Of a DNA stretch of 7,695 nucleotides, positions 6,112-7,695 are shown piece by piece. Each line of letters opens with the position of its first letter. The first letter of the stretch is position 1. This DNA is from CAZNVG01 sp964576475 (GTDB taxonomy: Bacteria > Patescibacteriota > Saccharimonadia > Saccharimonadales > CAZNVG01), in contig CAZNVG010000047.1 in assembly GCA_964576475.1 (NCBI GenBank), positions 1 through 7,695 of the forward strand, given 5' to 3'. The notes under the pieces were generated by a model. It saw nothing but the letters and a program-made list of their open reading frames with translations. It ran no database searches and had not been told where the DNA came from. The position numbers were made by a program, and so were the translations under genes.

Positions 6112-6419
6112 TATATATCTCTCATGACAGGTGGCCGTAGCGTCGTTGTATCGTATTTTGTCGGGTCAGACAGTCTGATTTCCTTGAAATACTGGTACAA
6201 CCTGTAGAGGCTGCGCTCTTTGCCACCTGTTCGGAGTTCTTTTCGTAATTCGTATATTTTGCGACGTATTGTTTCGTAATCTTTCGTGTCTAATAAGACC
6301 ACTATATAATCATGAACATAGAGCATTTCGACTTTTTGGATGTAGTCTATGTTCTTATGGTCTAACCCAAACTCTTCACATAGGTGCTCAACTAGCGGAG
6401 TAATTGAGTGGTCGTACAT
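6108..6419 (-). CDS. Hypothetical phage protein, 103 aa
   Basis: I do not recognise this protein. It is 103 residues long, mostly charged helix in appearance (QKVEMLYVHDYIVVLLDTKD, then YETIRRKIYELRKELRTGGK, then YRLYQYFKEIR), with a short strand-like IVVLL in the middle and a basic, Tyr-rich second half. The start ATG at 6419 lies within the end of the glycosyltransferase gene, overlapping it by 32 bases. The nearest Shine-Dalgarno-like sequence (AAAAGGA) is about 14 bases upstream, which is long and makes the exact start uncertain. The stop overlaps the TTG start of the 133 aa gene. Tight packing with both neighbours argues that it is real. Confidence 0.7.
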   Translation of the reverse strand: MYDHSITPLVEHLCEEFGLDHKNIDYIQKVEMLYVHDYIVVLLDTKDYETIRRKIYELRKELRTGGKERSLYRLYQYFKEIRLSDPTKYDTTTLRPPVMRDIY

Positions 6420-7086
6420 ATGGCAATTTGATGTCCTTTTCGCCTGTTTTAATTTTTCTCATTGTTTCAGTATGCCTATCTAAGTTCAGCTCCATGTTTG
6501 TTTCAAGACGTGGGTGGGGAAATAGGGTAGGACGGTTGCTTTCATCAATGATGAACTTATATCCAAGCAATGCTGCTCGTTCAGCAAGGTTCACGTTGTC
6601 CCAGCTCCACCCGTTATCATAGTCTTCATCAAAGCCACCAAGTTCATAGATTGCCTTCATGGGGGCAATAGCAACGTTGGCTTCCCATTCTTCAGGACGG
6701 CACTCCCTCGGCACATCAACACCTAGGTAGCGGCTATCATCGCTGTTATCATAGTTCGGAGTACAGGTCGTGACGAACGTATTTTCATCGACGAGTGCAA
6801 GGAGTTTCTCGAAGCAGTCACTATCAAGCGAGATGAAGTCTTGGTAGAAGATAACGTACTCCGTATCTATGAAATTTAACCCTACATTTAATGAAGCATT
6901 AAGATTTGATACTCTTGTTTTCTCTGGCTCAGCTATTGGGATAGCATTGCACTTGTTGAAGCTCTCCATCAGCCGTGAGACGAGGTACCATGCTTTCGGT
7001 TGTACCGTTTGGACGGCGATGCTTGCGTTGGCAATGTCTTCCCACCCCGTTCTTGCAGAGACCGTTAAGACGCTAAATGATTTCAT
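6388..7086 (-). CDS. GT2/GT-A-like glycosyltransferase, 232 aa
   Basis: This looks like a GT-A fold sugar transferase of the glycosyltransferase 2 group. The N-terminus (MKSFSVLTVSARTGWEDIAN, residues 1-20) gives the first beta strand and nucleotide-sugar binding loop. SNLNASLNVGLNFIDTEYVI leads to FYQDF (80-84), which sits where the DxD or HQD-type metal site is expected. GGFDEDYDNGWSWDNVNLAE (150-169) resembles the acceptor-side FDExF...D.Dl motif found in the C-terminal half of such enzymes. The size is that of a compact single-domain enzyme with no membrane anchor, so it is probably cytoplasmic. ATG 7086 was chosen over the upstream start at 7233, because it has AAAGGA six bases upstream and begins right at the fold; the longer version adds 49 residues lying in the GT4 gene. 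It overlaps the GT4 stop by 14 bases. The donor and acceptor are unknown. Confidence 0.8.
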   Translation of the reverse strand: MKSFSVLTVSARTGWEDIANASIAVQTVQPKAWYLVSRLMESFNKCNAIPIAEPEKTRVSNLNASLNVGLNFIDTEYVIFYQDFISLDSDCFEKLLALVDENTFVTTCTPNYDNSDDSRYLGVDVPRECRPEEWEANVAIAPMKAIYELGGFDEDYDNGWSWDNVNLAERAALLGYKFIIDESNRPTLFPHPRLETNMELNLDRHTETMRKIKTGEKDIKLPYVRPLNYSAS

Positions 7087-7695
7087 TGAGTCCTTTCTCC
7101 AGTGAGTCAGCATAAGTGTACTCACTCCAATTAGTAATGATGTAGTCTCTTGTTTGTCTCTGTTTGTGGAGATTTTGTTCAATTGTTTCTCTGAGCGTTT
7201 GTATGGACGGTTCAGATACATCGACCAGACCATCAGCGAAGTCGAACTTGTCGCTGACAGTAATAATGACAGGAATATTCATTGCCATTGCTTCAAGAAC
7301 AGTTCGTTGTGAACCACCGTAACTCTCCGAGGTGATGACACAAACCCGTGATGCAGCATAGAGATAGTGAAGTGTCTCGGCGGAAACGTGGGGTAGTATC
7401 ATGACATTATTATCGAGACAGGTTTTCCAGCACTCCTGTTCATGGTCGGTATACATGTAGCCAACGGCAAGTGATTTTAACCCGTTCGTCGCCTTGGCGT
7501 AGAGGTCGTGCCGTTTCCATAGGGCAAAAGTCGCAGGGAAGATAGTATCATAGTATTTTGGCTGCTCTATCGGGGTGAATAACGAGGTATTTGTTCCGAA
7601 TGCCGTTGAAACTGATTTTCCTTTTTCTAGGAAGTCTTTTTTGTAGACTTCACTCTCGACGAAGATGTGGTCGAATAGGTCGAGATTCTCCGCAT
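7073..7695 (-). CDS. GT4-type glycosyltransferase, 5' end outside window
   Basis: The frame is open to the window edge: 206 residues are visible, starting before the first internal ATG at 7456. The visible part covers the link into, and all of, the C-terminal Rossmann domain of a GT-B retaining glycosyltransferase of the GT4 (glycosyl transferases group 1) type. FGTNTSLFTP (32-41) corresponds to the usual GvDtxxFxP turn. FPATFALWKRHDLYAKA (52-68) corresponds to the FxGxFxxWKRxDxxxxA segment. VMILPHVSAETLHYLYAASR (97-116) leads to SESYGGSQRTVLEAMAMNIP (122-141), the donor-binding region. There the downstream catalytic-site Glu (EAM) is present, but the position eight residues before it is Gly, not Glu, so the classical EX7E pair is not perfect; a Glu lies three residues further upstream. 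No membrane segment is seen. The acceptor is unknown; with the next gene it forms a two-enzyme sugar-transfer unit. Confidence 0.85.
   Translation of the reverse strand, partial: AENLDLFDHIFVESEVYKKDFLEKGKSVSTAFGTNTSLFTPIEQPKYYDTIFPATFALWKRHDLYAKATNGLKSLAVGYMYTDHEQECWKTCLDNNVMILPHVSAETLHYLYAASRVCVITSESYGGSQRTVLEAMAMNIPVIITVSDKFDFADGLVDVSEPSIQTLRETIEQNLHKQRQTRDYIITNWSEYTYADSLEKGLNEII

Noticed and set aside
7087..7233. Upstream start giving the GT2-like enzyme 49 extra residues
   Set aside because: The extension lies inside the GT4 coding frame and does not look like a glycosyltransferase N-terminus, and ATG 7086 has a good ribosome binding site directly at the fold start.
1..7695. Stop-codon reassignment
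   Set aside because: TAA, TGA and TAG all terminate well-packed genes with overlapping starts, so a standard bacterial code explains the window.
1..7695. tRNA genes, insertion sequences and rho-independent terminators
   Set aside because: None was seen by eye. The window is almost fully coding on the minus strand, and no GC-rich stem followed by a T run was found.

Overview
The window is a piece of a tailed double-stranded DNA phage (or prophage), most likely a siphovirus, sequenced as a metagenome-style scaffold. A run of exactly 100 N at 2664-2763 is a scaffold join. All supportable genes lie on the minus strand, so transcription runs from 7695 towards 1. Genes overlap by a few bases or sit a few bases apart, with no convincing promoter or terminator inside, so the window looks like part of one late structural operon. 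TAA, TGA and TAG all end genes here, so the genetic code is ordinary. The host cannot be read from the sequence. The ReqiPepy6 Gp37-like tail family is best known from phages of Gram-positive bacteria, which is only a weak hint.

Layout in transcription order: (1) 7695-6388, two glycosyltransferases, a GT4-type enzyme cut by the window edge and a complete GT2/GT-A-like enzyme. (2) 6419-5710, two small unrecognised proteins of 103 and 133 aa in overlapping genes. (3) 5713-3098, a fibre block: a 111 aa conserved phage structural protein, a 338 aa Thr/Ser-rich tail fibre with four His-Thr-His motifs and a Gly-rich end, and a 419 aa structural protein that probably belongs to the same appendage. 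(4) 3097-2997, the only real intergenic stretch, with a small hairpin and a doubtful micro-ORF. (5) 2996-2559, an adaptor/connector-like structural protein interrupted by the N block. (6) 2558-318, the tail-tip block: a distal-tail (Dit)-like protein, an untracked 55 aa highly basic protein, and a 386 aa Gp37-like baseplate hub protein. (7) 305-1, the 5' part of another phage structural protein with two possible starts, each with its own strong ribosome binding site.

The probable working logic is that blocks 3, 5, 6 and 7 build the tail tip and its receptor-binding appendages. The glycosyltransferases may decorate a virion protein (the fibre is about 29% Ser+Thr) or alter host surface glycans; that link is inference. 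The items most worth a second look are the fibre-linked glycosyltransferase pair, the basic 55 aa protein between Dit and hub, the dual start at the left end, and the fibre that ends without a recognisable tip domain.
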